NCBI GenBank assembly: GCA_914767715.1
Contig: OU612069.1
Coordinates: 4,464,001-4,528,000 of the forward strand
Reading direction: 5' to 3'
Length of the DNA stretch: 64,000 nucleotides
Source of the DNA: Membranipora membranacea
Lineage: Eukaryota; Bryozoa; Gymnolaemata; Cheilostomatida; Membraniporidae
The number at the start of each line of letters is the position of its first letter. Position 1 is the stretch's first letter. The translations under genes and the position numbers were made by a program. Under the pieces are notes generated by a model, which saw nothing but the letters and a program-made list of their open reading frames with translations, was not told the origin of the DNA and ran no database searches. Shown here piece after piece: positions 1 through 12,014 of this stretch.

Positions 1-2527
1 GATTAATAAGTATTGCCCCTCGTGTTAATGGAAGAAGACAGCTCAATAGAGCGATCAAGATGGAAGGTCATTGATATAATATCTGATAGTCATATTTTGT
101 ATCAAGTTTGCCCTGTGTACTTAACAAAGTTAGAAAAGGTTACAGTCCAGTAGACCTAGGATAGGTAAGATGTATTCCATCCCATAGAAAGCTAAGTAAA
201 GTAGATATTTCATGTCGGCTTGGAAAAGCTCCATTGGGGTATGTACTGCAATGCCGATAAACTGAAAACCCAACATTGGGAGCATAGGGCACCATTGAAA
301 AGTGCTGCTTTGCACCCTCAAGGATTATTACTTTCCCTAGATTTTTAATAGATCAGTTTTTGAGAATTGGCACCGGTATTGTGATATTTCAGACAGTTTA
401 AATGACACATAATATTATATCAAACCTAATTTCAATTCGGTAAATTGCAATTCAAATCTGTATGCAGCATTAATTTGAAGAGTTTCAAGATATAACATTA
501 TTTGCTGGAGCTTGCTGAACATTTTCCCAGTTTTGCAGCTTCCAAAACACAACGTGGTATAGAAACATTGCGGCAGCAGAAATCATATCCCATTACACTC
601 ATGCTATTTGTTGAGAGGACAATCCAGTGGTCTAATATTATTGGAATGAAAAGTATCACCATTATGATGAGAGAAAGCACTGAATGTTGTGACAGTTTTA
701 TGAAAAAACATTACCACAATGCATCTCATTTTGAACATTATCGGTGGCTATGAGGTGGTTGTCACAGCATTATAAAACAAACTTCATGAGATGATCTTAA
801 ATAATGCTGTAGTGATGGAAGAACTGATGCTATAACATTGTTAAAATTGAATACTTTTTGATAGCATGATCATAACATCATGAAAGTGCTAATTATAAGC
901 TGTATTCGCATTTAACAGTGATGTATCATCATGTCAAAAATAATGTTTGACTAATACTAAGAACCAAAGATTCTGCTATATCTGAATCTGAACATTGTGA
1001 TTACCATTCTGTATCCTATTAGACAATAACCCAATCCTATCATTTACACACCATATAAATACTTGAAAAATTTGTATGCAATACGATGTTACAATGTTCA
1101 CCGTTTGCTGGGTTGTTGACCTTCATTTTTTAACAAGAAGTCAAACAGTTTTTAGGTTGTGGAATATAGGGATCACAAAAATTCTCAGGAATCAATATAT
1201 TATTAGCATTTATAAACTTTGATTGTCAGCATTGTGATTGGTAAACTATAAAAAAAATCCCTTTTCTTTTATATTTACTGGTAGGTACATATCACAATTG
1301 TCTTAAACAAACTGCTCACATGGATTTGTAAACAAAAGGCAATATCTCCTTGTCTAGCATACTCTGCAAGTCATCATCGAAAAGGTAATAAAACTGCCAA
1401 CACAGGTCTTCAAAATTTAAATTCACATTCCCGCTTTTGAATTTTACTAATCGCAGTGACGTAGATATGTTGGTGGTTGGTTGTTTGACTGATCTAAATA
1501 CAACAGCTTTATTTTCAGTTTCAACGCTTTGTATATTTGGTATTTATTACAGGTCATTGCCATCATCTTAAGGGCAAATCCTCCACCTGTACTATTTAAA
1601 TATTTACAAACATATTCAACTGTCAACAAATAGTCCATTGAAATAATGAAAGTGAAAGATTTGAAAGAGTTCCAAAAAAGTCGCCACCTCCATAAATTGG
1701 GTGCAATCATAGACTTGATTATAAACCTAGACATGACACTATATGGATATTGAGCCACTGAGGGACTTCATTGTGGGCAACAAATGTCATTGGAAGTTGT
1801 AGAAGCAATGATGCTATCATTGATTTTCTGTCCACAATCCACATTTTTTGATCATAACTCAATCAATTTTGAGTTTGAAAATTACAATAAGTTTAGCAGC
1901 TTATCTCATTTACGGCAAAACAGATTTGGAAGTCAGTGACCTGTTACCCCACAAACTTGATATACATATAGAAAGTCTTTTGTTCTGCTACACAAAATCC
2001 ACAAGAAATTTAGAAGAATAGAAACAAAAGACAGTGGAAGTGGATATTCTAGTTTGTATCAACTGTTGTGTCATTTGATTGAAAGCCCAGCAATTTTGAA
2101 TTCGGCACCCTATACTAGAATTAAATGTAAATGCTAATTTCATGTATTTAATTTGGCCCTCAAATCGATTCCACACCAAAATATGGAAACATAGTGATTT
2201 TGAAAAATAAATTCAATGGGCAAAAATTGTTGCTAAACTGAACTAATACTAAGCAAAAGTAATGGATAAAAATTCATGCAGCAGCAGGGGATTTTTGTCA
2301 ATTGTAACTATAATAACATCCGAAAATTAACAAGTGTTATTATTAATACACACAATTAAATTTTATTTTGATTCTGTAAGGTTTTGGTAGCTTTGGTCTT
2401 AGCCTTGTATGATAGGTATAAAGTTTCCTTACAAAAACTTTTCAAATTGATGATAATCCAGAGCAGCAGCATTTCACTCAGGATAGCAGCATTAGAGCTG
2501 CAACAATTTAGTATCCAACAGTTTCCT

Positions 2528-2713
2528 CTACTCTTTTTTCTCTATGATACTTTTGAATTTCTTGCCACAAGCTGGTATTGTTGGTATGTCGGGTAGATTC
2601 AGTAGGCTAGTGAATTCGCCATAAGGGCTAGGGGACTTGACCCTACCAATTTTCAGCGTGTCAATTTTGAAAAACCTCTTGTTTTTAATTACCAGGTGCC
2701 CAGAGGGCCTCAT
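2528..2713 (-). CDS. Short conserved open frame of unknown function in module A
   Basis: A 61-residue frame begins with an ATG and ends near a lysine/glutamate run (KSIIEKKE). It is basic, with a proline-rich stretch (SPSPYGEF, LPDIPTIPACGKK). The module copy at 48456-48710 has almost the same protein and stays open longer because a short stretch at the end is deleted. The copy near 18473-18625 carries a deletion and a stop. I do not recognise the family. Its composition looks more protein-like than the surrounding AT-rich DNA, and it lies on the same strand as the LRR exons, so it could be an exon or a relic of one. No convincing splice acceptor was found upstream. Confidence 0.25.
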   Translation of the reverse strand: MRPSGHLVIKNKRFFKIDTLKIGRVKSPSPYGEFTSLLNLPDIPTIPACGKKFKSIIEKKE

Positions 2714-3072
2714 TGTGAGATTATTTGGATGTATGAATGGATTACGCTAGTTTACTTGGTGCAATAGCCAATTACCATGATTTTCCCCATTGACTGCCCT
2801 TAAAAGACGATATCATCATGTATTCCTGTGATGTAGAAAATATGTCTTTTATATGTTCCTGCCTACAATCTGAGCGAATAACTATAGCCAACGTCGCTCG
2901 GCACTGATTTTCTTCATCCTTGATTTGGGTACACCAATCTACACGTATTTACAATTAAGACCAATAAAACAATGGTCTTTTATAAAATATTCAGGCAATC
3001 AAATTTGAGTCCATAATTGCAAGCAATTTGATATGGTCTTAGCTAAGCTGCAGGAGTGAACTCTCACTGCAG

Positions 3073-3195
3073 GAGCCATTGAATGTTCTCAGAGTTGACA
3101 ATAACAGGATAATCTCATTTATTGAACCCACCATACACAGACCATTTATAAGAGATTTTATAAAGGAACATTACACAGGACACTTTTATGTGTGA
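3073..3195 (+). other. Short frame behind an acceptor-like CTGCAG
   Basis: After CTCTCACTGCAG a 40-codon frame runs to TGA. It contains LRVDNNRI and then EPTIHRPFIRDFIKEHYTGH. The copy at 19007-19129 has the same frame, length and nearly the same residues. In the third copy (about 49080) it is broken by a TAA and an indel. It could be a relic of a mobile-element protein or an exon on the strand opposite the LRR exons. No family is recognised. Confidence 0.2.
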
Positions 3196-4040
3196 ATACC
3201 TAGAGATAATAATCGGCCTTCCCTCTATTCTTTCTTGGGGGGATGAGGCATCAGCTCCATTGTAATTGAAATGTAAATGAAATTATTCTAAGGAGACAGG
3301 AGACACCTATACTTGTTTATGTGAACAAACTCATAGTAGTTCTCACAAGATGATGTCTCAATAACAAACCCAGGTGAAATCACCAAGCAGGGTTTATGGA
3401 TATGGTTAATCTATCACATTGGGCCTATTTTAAAACTGGCAATACACGGTATACAAAACACGTAAAAAATTTGTATTTAAGTGTTAATAGCTGAGAAGAA
3501 ATGTGTTTCCCTGATCTGACAAAACACTAGAGTCTAGAAGTTTGAAATATTACAACATATGGAATTGCTGTGTGTGCCCCTGCAAGATGTTAGATGGTTG
3601 AGATACAATGCTTGGATGCTGCTTGAATTTACTACTCTGTGCCAGGGATTTGCGAGATCTAGTTTCTATTATCAGTGCTAATAGTGATGCTTGATGAGTA
3701 AATCTGCGGTAAGGTTATGATCTGGGCAATATACTGAAACCTGGTGGCCTTAAGTCAGAAGAGGGATTCTCATAAGACTTGACAAGTTATCTTATAGGTA
3801 TTAAAAAATTAAGAGCGTACTGTGATCACATTAACCCCCTTCATGTGTACTGAAATGACTTAGGTAAAATAATGAATACATCTGCCGGTCCCTGTTTTAG
3901 AATCCCAATATATCTCTGTCATGTGGAGGTTTCCAAGATTACTGGTTCTTCTATCATACTTAAGTACTTTTTGTATTCTGCTTTCACAATTAAATTTGGG
4001 TTCCATTTTCATATTAGGAACAATAATCTAAGTCGGCATT

Positions 4041-5639
4041 CAATAATCTGATATTATTTTAAGTGATATCATGTTAGAAGACAAGACTACAGGTTCACAT
4101 CAAATCATCATTGTGATATTAATATTGCATCATCGTATTGTGCTGAGTGTGAAGCTTCTATACGATGCAATCCCTTCCATTGTTTTAACCTTTTGTAAAC
4201 AAAAGAATCCTTTATATGCTGATCCTGATTTTTTTCAATAGAGGATAAATGCAGCATGTCAGCTTGCATCCAAAGTTTATATGAGAAAATGATTGGAAAA
4301 TACGATAGAGTGACCCTAAATGATTCATCCATAGGCAACGTCACAACTAGGTCACACAAAAAATTTGACACTTCTAGCATTTGTAGAAGCGCATTTTAAT
4401 TGAATCATCTGGTTAATAAAAGATAATTTTTTGCCAACATTTCATCATGTTTTATGAAATTCATGATTTTTTGCATTTTTTTGTGGATTTAATAGTAATT
4501 AAACCACCAAGCCTGGACAATAACTTTTAAACATTTTGTGATGGTCTATGCAACAAATTTTAAAAATGTAGGGGGAGATAAAGAGGAAACCATAAAAGTC
4601 ACTGAGAAGCAGAAATAACATCAAGTTGATAACAAGATGCTGCTATTTGTAAAGCAATTTTGAAACTCGAAATCCGATCGAAATTGATTGAGTTATGAAC
4701 ATAAAACCTGAATTGTTGACAGTAAATCAATGATAATATCAATGCTTACTACACCGGCCAACGGCGTTGCATTGCCCACAATTGAGGCCTCACTTCAGCT
4801 ATATGTAGTGTCCTGTCTAAGTGTATAATTAAGTCTATGGGTGCTATTGATAATGTTACAAAAATTAATACAAATTTGTCATCATATTTAAATTAAGGTG
4901 CAATAATCTAGTATTTACCCTGAAATATACAGCCTATATCTTGCTCATAAAATTGGTCGCAGCTTAAAAGTTTCACAATACACAAGTTAGTAATAGTTAC
5001 ATCTAAACTTTTCCGTGATAATTTATTATCATTTCGTTGAGGGACAAAAAATTATGCTGCTAGATACTTTGTTACCACTCGCACATACAAATCTTCTGCA
5101 ACAAAGTGTAGGTATCTTTACCAGTAGGGGATGATCTAATGACATCATTTGCCAAACAATCATGTAGGGTTATTGACATTTTAAGTTTCGGAATATTTTT
5201 CCATAAAGTAATTGTTATTATTATAATTACCTAACTATGGTTTTAATTACTTCTTTTTATGAGAATAATACGGAATCTTCAGGTGGGAGATGTGGGATGA
5301 AAGTCAACAAAAGTATTTTAATATAGAAAAAAATATTTTTGCGATATGGTTATTGGAGTATTTTGAGCGATAGTAGGGTTGTCGGTTAGAAGATGACTCT
5401 TTGCCGATTTAAGCCTGCATTACTAGACTAAAATCCATGTTTTACAGCACAATTGGAGCAATTGAACTTGTAAGAAGATAATTCCTAATTTAGCGATATG
5501 TTGGTGTAGACTTGTGAAACAGATAGTGGTGTGAACTTGATCAGTGCGGCAAAAAAAAAGAATTTATAATGGCATTCATCGTATATATGTAGCAAATTTA
5601 ATTATTCTCAGTAGCGAGCCTGTCTGCCAGCATGTCTGA
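4041..5639. repeat. Module B, copy 1
   Basis: This segment recurs at about 24931-26279, 35491-37095, 41038-41640, 49885-51256, 56131-57350 and, in part, 58030-58415. Landmarks are a run ending TCATCTGGTTAATAAAAGATAA, the inverted partner of the module A segment (about 4640-4870), and an AT-rich stretch with GTAATTGTTATTATTATAAT. It ends in a segment shared with module D in a more diverged form (TTGGTGTAGACTTGTGAAAC). No gene seen. Confidence 0.75.
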
Positions 5640-5860
5640 CAATCAACAAAACCATAAATTGGTATCAACTGTGAAAATTATTGCACAGGGTAGATTAGTC
5701 CAAAGATTAAATATTCCACTCAATTTCCTCATTGCTCCAATGAATATATTTAAAATAGTCCTAAGAGGGATACAAAATGCTTAAACATCCTTAATCTAAT
5801 TTGACTTAAAACTCTCATTTATACATTTATACCTTGAACAGTATTCAAATGTATATAAGT
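5640..5860 (+). pseudogene. Decayed reverse-transcriptase C-terminal fragment
   Basis: The plus strand reads like the downstream part of a non-LTR reverse transcriptase (QGRLVQRLNIPLNFLIAPMN), colinear with the longer relic at 23260-23890. Copies lie at 26280-26520 and 41640-41870. Stops and small deletions interrupt each. It is assigned to the relic family because the same residues follow a clear KYLGVILDKN motif elsewhere in the window. Confidence 0.5.
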
Positions 5861-8159
5861 GATGATGTAATAATTGTTTGAAATAAGGTTGTACCCCTAA
5901 CCATGTGGATTCATATTTCTATGGTGGCTCTGAGGCTGTTATTTGAGATTACTGTAATACTGTTAGTGTGCACACCTGATTCAACCTGTTGAAGGCGAGA
6001 ATTTGGCTATTATCCAAATTGTGTAGCTTGCTGTATGGTCATAACCTTTGTGTGATACTACCATGGCTATGTTTTGGTTTCTTATTTGTATACCAAATCT
6101 GTTTCTCAGTTTATACCTAACTTTGAGAAGCCTAGGTGATGACAGTGAGATACAGTTGTTTCTTCTAAAATCTTTCATTCAAGTAAGTTTTAGCAGAGAG
6201 CAAGTGTCGTTATTAATGGCTTCTTAATATTTGTGATGTTTTTATTACGTTCTCTCAAGCAAAATGTTACTTGTTTTACTCTTTCCCTTGAGCTTTTGAG
6301 CAGGAAATCTGAGAGTAGCCACATCTTTGCGTCTTGATCGTGAATATGTTTCACAGAACCAGAAGTTCCTAATTCATAATAAATAAGCTATACTCAATAA
6401 ATTGGCTTGCCCATAAACAGAAGTCAAATTTCTCCCTGTTGTCAGGGGAACACCACGGCCACTGGGATTTAATGAAAAAATGAAAAGCAATAACTATTAC
6501 AAAACAGGTGCTCAATTAGTCTGTGTCCCAATCCCTTACAGCTCAGATGTTTCTGTCCAGTGACAAGCATTATAAGTAACACCGAACAATACTTGATAAC
6601 TCTGTCAAGGTATGTAGGCCTATTATTATACAATACAATCCATTCTATATATGTGTGGTACCCAGTCAATACAAAGTGGAATCAAGAGAAAATGTTTTGT
6701 TTATCATTTGACATGTCAGCTCATTTTTGTTTGATCTCAAGCAATTTTTTTATGCAGTACATGCTTGTCACTGAGAATTTTACTCTCAATTATATCAAAA
6801 AATATGACTGCGTATACAGAAGCTTACTGTTTTAGCCGAAGGATTACTAAAAATTTGCGAAGGCTGTCAACAAACTGGCTCTAAAAAGTTATTGATCCTA
6901 CTAATCTATGACTTTCTCTTGTTCAAAGACAGCTAGATCTCGATAGTTGTATCATCCCAAGATGCAGCGGTGTTTCATAGATCAATAAATCATTGAAATA
7001 CAGGTAGCTGAACAGAGTTCTATATTGTGGATTTAAGGTGGATTGTATGATGAGATAGATCACACACAACTTCCTGAGGAATCAAACCCCGTGCCTTACA
7101 AAATCATGCTCATTTTCTACCTCAAGAGGTATTTTTCAATTAATCCTGATTAAAAGATGTTTCATTGGGCTTCACGAAAAATTAAGAGAATGAAAACAGA
7201 ATTAAAATGAAATCACTGCAGTTGCCTAGAAATTCACATGTAAATTTCATTCATGCAAAAGTGTACAAGATCACTTTGCATTGAAAGTAAGCCAGCGACT
7301 AACCGAGTACTAAATTTTGAGTTTGTTACATTCAACAGGGCCAACTACTACCAAGTTGCACTACATACTGCTATATCTACAAATTCAATGCAAAGTTAAT
7401 CAAGTTTCACCTAAAACACGCATCGAAGACCCAGTTAATTTATTAATTTGTAAGGTCTTACATCGTTCTCTAGGCTTTGGGGATGGGGCTCCGCCCTGAA
7501 CCCCGTTTGGGGGATGAGGGGGGCTTACAGCGCCTCTCTCGAACCGAAAACCTTTATCTCACAAACCCAAGAGTCCATTTGGGGTGACCCTGCGCTGCAC
7601 AGGATATTCAACTATGACAGGATCACATCTGAAAGTTAGAAGTCCCCCCGGATTGGGAGGCCCTAACCTGAGCAACCCTGATTATCACAATAAACAACAT
7701 TTTAAATGATTTAGGGAGATATGTTTATAATCTTAGCAATCTTAGAAGTTGTGCCCATTTCGTATTTTTTTCAAAATTAGTAATTGATAGATCATTGAAC
7801 TGAGGAAATTCTAAGTTGAGTTCTTTGCAGAAAAGGATGTCAAATAACTCTGTTTTAGGGTACAAGTTTTCGTATTTGATAGGAATGGACTACATTTTAA
7901 TTATTACTACGGGATAATACACCCTTAGGATCATACTTTTGAGCTTAAGATAACTATATGGTATTGGAAATCTCAGATTAACTTAATCTTCACCAAAAAG
8001 GAATGATGTAATTGGTTTGGCAGATCAAGCAAAATCAGGCTGGCCTACACTGCCATACAGAGCAGCACCAACTTTTCTTGCACCAATAAACAACGGCCAA
8101 AGGCTGTGAATATCATCCTGAAACTCTATTAATTTGATGACTGCTGGCCAAGTCATACC
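5861..8159. repeat. Module C, copy 1
   Basis: Landmarks are a segment near 5905-6000 (GGTGGCTCTGAGGCTGTTAT), a segment with CCCTGTTGTCAGGGG near 6435, a GC-rich hairpin segment near 7455-7670, and an AT-rich tail with TGATAGATCATTGAACTGAGG. Other copies lie at about 26520-28350, 41870-43960 and 58416-60800, with partial ones at 12300-13250, 19771-20560 and 38360-39300. In the CCCTGTTGTC segment a minus-strand frame (VTGQKHLSCKRLGHRLIEHL) stays open in six copies. It is noted but not called as a gene. Confidence 0.7.
7455..7670. repeat. GC-rich hairpin segment, copy 1
   Basis: A GC-rich island with GGGC-TCC-GCCC and G/C runs lies in AT-rich DNA. Other copies are near 12826, 15505, 20247, 27925, 38880, 45905 and 60058. 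The stem is best kept here and at 27960, 45920 and 60090. In some copies the island expands into poly-G runs, which are likely to be unstable. Confidence 0.65.
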
Positions 8160-10033
8160 TAGGGTATAATGCTATGCAGGCCTATTGAGATTTTCAATTG
8201 TTATTATTATAATTACCAAATTATGGATTTACTTAGTTGTTTTTATAAATACAGAATTTTCAAGTGGTAGATGTGGAGTGGAAGTCAACACAATTTCCTG
8301 AATTGATATCGAAAATAATATTATTGTGCTGTGGTAAATAGAGTACTGTACGGCTTTCGCTTATTTATTATGACTGGTATTATTGTTATAAATTGATACC
8401 CAATGTATAAAATACAGATGTTATGACCATTTCCAATTTCAATAGCATAAATTGTCCCAAGTCATTCAAGCAGTCAGACAAATTGAAACATTTAGGAGTA
8501 ATTTTAGATAAAAATATGAATTTTTAAACCCATATCAACGAGATTAAACGGAAACTATACCAAATCAAAGCAAATTTTTCAGAGACATTGTAAGGTTCTG
8601 AATAAAACCTTAGCTGCAGTCTGATAGACACAGTTAACAACACCAGACATTGAATATTTTGCTCGATACAGATACAGATAGTGGTGTGAACTTGATATGT
8701 GCTGCCCAAAATAATATTAATATTTATTGTTATTTTTATTTATCGTGATATTCATTGTTTATTTGAGCCTATTGTTACATATTAAATACAATTATTTTCA
8801 GATACATAGATTATGAGCCTGCTCAGGTGGTAACAACTGTGAAAATATTTAATTTCCTCTTTTTTCGGTATATACTTTAGAGAAATCAACTCCTTTAGAT
8901 CATACAATCGAGAAAGTGTAGTCTCGTATCTGACAGTGCATTTTACAATGATAAAATAGAGCTGTATTGAAACCTTCAGCAGGTACTGATTTTGTATTTG
9001 ATCACTCACTCACTGCAGCTGATGGAATTCCAAACTATCCACCTGTGTCCATGCGTTCTGTGCCCATCTGTTGGACACTGTTGGCGGGACGACCTGTAAT
9101 GGACGGGTGTGGGCTGACGGGCAATATGTTTTAATGGATGAACAGTTTTTTGCTGGATGGATAGACAAAACGGCATGGCCTATTTTTTCAGCTCCATCAA
9201 CCTCTTCCGACTGGCGCTAAATAAAATTACTTATTTTTGGACTGATCAATTTAGCAAGCCATCTGGGAAAGAGGTGTGTGTTGTGTAGCGCCCCTCTAAT
9301 ATGAGCTTGTTACATTTTTATAGACACAGAGAGGCAATAAAAAATTACAGAGTATACCACCTGTATTATTGGACCTTATCGGAAAAGACCTAAATAGACC
9401 TAGAGGAATATGCATGCGATGGCTTGTTCATGCCACAAACTTAAAATAACAAAACCGATCATTGCATCCTCATATTGACTATATGGCACTTAGATGTACT
9501 TCTTGTGTCACACTTATTTAGACAAATGGGGGAATGATTGACAATAGCAGCAGATACTCCCATTGATATGTCATAGGACTGATCAGTTTAAACATTCCTC
9601 CATCTCTAGTCAACATTTTGTGAAGCTCACTTCTTTTTGCAATCATTGATTTAAGTTTCATACATTGCCAATGCAACGTGAATCAAACCAAATCACAATA
9701 AATTGAAGCAGTCTTTTTGAAACAAGTCTTTGATTTGGTCAATCACTTATTTTCTCTTGACATACACATTCGAGAACAACATAATGCAGCCTGTCTAGCA
9801 ATCCTGTAGGGCAAGTTGTGATACTGTTGAGATTATTTGAATACTAGATGCATAAAAATGACAAAAAGAGAAGGCTATGTTAATTTTAAAATGTCCAGTT
9901 TTGTCTATACTCTTTACATGAGAGCTCCAATTCAGAGTCGATCAATGAAACCTAATAGATGACCAATTTTGAATTGTGTGCATGATAAATATTGCTAATA
10001 TTGTTAAATTGCTAATAGTGAATCGTAATATAA
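8160..10033. repeat. Module D, copy 1
   Basis: It starts with a diverged form of the end of module B (about 8195-8700). A segment with TCACTCACTCACTGCAGCTGATGG follows at about 9003, then GCATGCGATGGCTTGTTCATG, then the segment with CTCTTGACATAC (about 9757-9830), and then the reverse-transcriptase relic. Comparable copies begin near 20561, 28351 and 60801, with shorter forms inside 11158-14985 and 37096-40996. Confidence 0.65.
8395..8650 (+). pseudogene. Decayed reverse-transcriptase fragment
   Basis: A short stretch reads as the LGVILDKNMNF motif of a non-LTR reverse transcriptase, preceded by a remnant of the asparagine/lysine KTDVM region. It is interrupted by stops and joined directly to module B/D sequence on its right. 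It belongs to the same relic family as 10034-10690. Confidence 0.5.
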
Positions 10034-10690
10034 TTGCATACGTATGTGCTTACATTTGCCTTACGCCTAATTAAATCAATGATGCGACAACTAAATTATT
10101 TGCGCTTAAAACCGGAGTTCCCAATTTTAAGTTTTCCTCAAAGGAAAGTTATTGTAATGGGTCAGACCAATGTTTTCCTGACCTCTTTTTCGCGCCGCTG
10201 TAGGGATGCGCATCTCGCTTACTCAAAGTTACTACTGTTGCAAGCATCTGACTCACACGCATGTTTCAGATATTCATAGGTATTTGTAGTGATGCAAGTT
10301 ACGTTATCTATAATTGCTGACAAAAAATCTAGACTTAATATGTAAATATATATGCTTAATCAAACTTGTTTTCTAGTGATGCATGCTATGCGATTTGATT
10401 TATCAATCCGTAGTGACATTTCACTCCATCCATAAAAATTTTAGAAATTTCACTGGCCTTAGCTTCTGACTGGTATACTCAATGCATCAAAAACAGATGT
10501 TATGACAGTCTCATATTTTGATTTTGAATTGATTTTCTCTAACGAAATTTTTAGGGCATGTTGTCCTCAAACATTCTGAAAAACTTAATTATTTAGGAGT
10601 ATTTTTACTTAAAAATATGAGTTTCAAACCCCATGTCAATTAGATTAAACAAAACCTCACCCAGTCATAGCAAACATAAAGAGAAATCAC
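10034..10690 (+). pseudogene. Reverse-transcriptase relic upstream of LRR exon 1
   Basis: In this relic and its copies (21501-22212, 23260-23890, 32285-32922, 61940-62530) three motifs of a non-LTR reverse transcriptase can be pieced together. The first is a degenerate GSV..PLLFI-like region, the second a (YAD)DASYAIQF remnant, and the third LNASKTDVM followed by KYLGVILDKNMNFKPHVNE. Frameshifts and stops occur in every copy. It is on the strand opposite the LRR exons and would lie in their introns. Its family is different from the element at 30102-32284, since the aligned C-terminal residues do not match. A Jockey/CR1/L2-type origin is likely. Confidence 0.6.
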
Positions 10691-10757
10691 CATACTCAGA
10701 GGGAACAAACTAATTACAAAAAGTCTGATATACTACTGTTGCAAGCATCTGACTTAC

Positions 10758-10898
10758 CTCTCCGGAAGGCCAGTTAATCCACAGTAACTCGCATCTATAC
10801 TCTTCAATGATTGGATTTGCCCCAATGCTGCAGGTAATGTCTGTAGGCCTTCATTACAAGTAACATCTAACAACTCCAGTCCTGGCAGTGTGCAGATG
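10758..10898 (-). CDS. LRR exon 1: internal 141-bp exon with two leucine-rich repeats
   Basis: The exon encodes 46 complete codons plus split codons at each end. The first repeat is LPGLELLDVTCNEGLQTLPA followed by ALGQ. The second is IQSLKSIDASYCGLTGLPE. On the minus strand it is preceded by a pyrimidine-rich CCACCACAG acceptor and followed by a GTAAGT donor. It starts with one base completing a codon and ends with AG, so joining to another copy makes AGC (Ser) and gives a standard LP-S-I LRR boundary. Length and phase are identical in the other three exons. Motifs fit the SHOC2/Roco-like LP-type LRR class, a protein-interaction fold. The frame is intact, with no stop. The gene's other exons were not identified, so the full protein is unknown. 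Confidence 0.85.
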
Positions 10899-10969
10899 CT
10901 GTGGTGGATAAATGACGCAATGTTAAAATACCATGCAATACTGCTTGTCAGTTGATGGAGCAAACACAA

Positions 10970-11157
10970 TTGAGCAATGCATTCTATTAATATGATAGAG
11001 TTTTAGATTGATCAATTACCCATGTGAGTTGTAACTATCAGATAGAGATATCTGAATGAATTTTACCGCGCCTCTCCCAAAGCTGAGATTTATTGATATG
11101 ACACTGCGCTTCATAGGATAGTCAATTATGGCAGGTTCACATTCAAAAGCTAGAAGT
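10970..11157. repeat. Junction of LRR flank with a GC-rich segment fragment
   Basis: The conserved 5' intron flank of the LRR exon runs to about 11065. It then jumps into the right part of the GC-rich segment (compare 15595-15670). The right-hand part of the relic that flanks exons 3 and 4 is missing here, so a deletion or rearrangement has occurred. Confidence 0.5.
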
Positions 11158-11957
11158 TAGTTCATAACATTAAGAAAGTTTGGCAGTTCAATGATTCAAT
11201 GAAAAAGAAGCTGTGTTGATACCGTTTTTTAAGCACTCACCACCAGGTAAGTGGCTGACAGGATACCCGACCGTTAGCCTGTGTCCATGCGGACACAGTT
11301 GGGGGCAACCTGTACTGGACCGGTATAGACGGAAGGGCAACTTGTTTTATTGGACTGACCAATTTTGCTGAATAGGCATCGGCGGATAGTCAAAACGGAA
11401 TGCCCAACTGCTTCAGCTTGATCTGAAGCCTTTACCGACAGGCCCCTAGTGAAATTACATTATTGCTAGCAAGGTGCTTAGTTGACATTATGCTGAGAAC
11501 AGCTTATATTAAGAGATTGTATGTGCCAGTTAAAAGTCTTCATCCACAAGAAGAGATGTTAAAACACCACCTGTATTACTGACCCTTATTTGAGCAGACC
11601 AGAAAAGACCTAGATGAGCATGCATGCAATGACTGGTTCATGTTCTAGCTTGAATTTAAAAAACCTATCATAGCAAGCAAGCATTTTCACATTTACTACA
11701 CGGCACTTAGACATACTTCTTGTGTTACACTTGTTTAGACAAAGAGGGGAATAAGTGACAATAACAGCAGGCACTCCCATTATTATGTCATAAGACTGAT
11801 CAGTGTAAACAACCCTCAATTTCTAGCCCACATTTGGTGATGCTCGCTTCCTTTTGCCATCATTTATCTAAGCCATGTAGCTTGCGAATGCGACGCCCAT
11901 CGAATTAAGTCACAATATATTGAAACAGTCTTGTAGAAACCTGGTCTGCTCAAACAC

Positions 11958-12014
11958 CTGTTTTCTCTTGACATACTCATTCGAGAACAAACTACTGCAG
12001 CCTTTCTAGCATTC
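11958..12014 (-). other. Candidate 57-bp mini-exon
   Basis: On the minus strand, TTAAACAG is followed by 57 open bases (ARKAAVVCSRMSMSREN) and then GTGTTTG. The phase is the same as in the LRR exons (one base in, AG out). Copies at 14799-14855, 38018-38074 and 40810-40866 keep length, frame and both borders. Copies near 9757, 21235 and 29860 lose the donor. No family is recognised, and it may be only an old repeat. Confidence 0.2.

Larger units (their letters stand above)
1..4040. repeat. Module A, copy 1
   Basis: The window opens inside a segment that recurs at 16150-19770 and 46545-49884. Shared landmarks in the same order are the GTATTGCCCCT start, a glutamine-rich short frame near 567-753, a segment at about 1700-1950 that also occurs inverted in module B, a minus-strand frame at 2528-2713, an acceptor-like site with a short frame at 3073, and a segment at about 3520-3650 that also occurs detached at 24648, 34968 and 54350. 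Copies 1 and 3 resemble each other more than copy 2. Apart from the separately listed short frames I see no gene here. Confidence 0.8.

Noticed and set aside
10757-10969. Extending the LRR frame upstream to an ATG as a start exon (also at 23119, 33933, 53302)
   Set aside because: The upstream codons are AT-rich, variable and outside the AG acceptor. The exon is better explained as internal.
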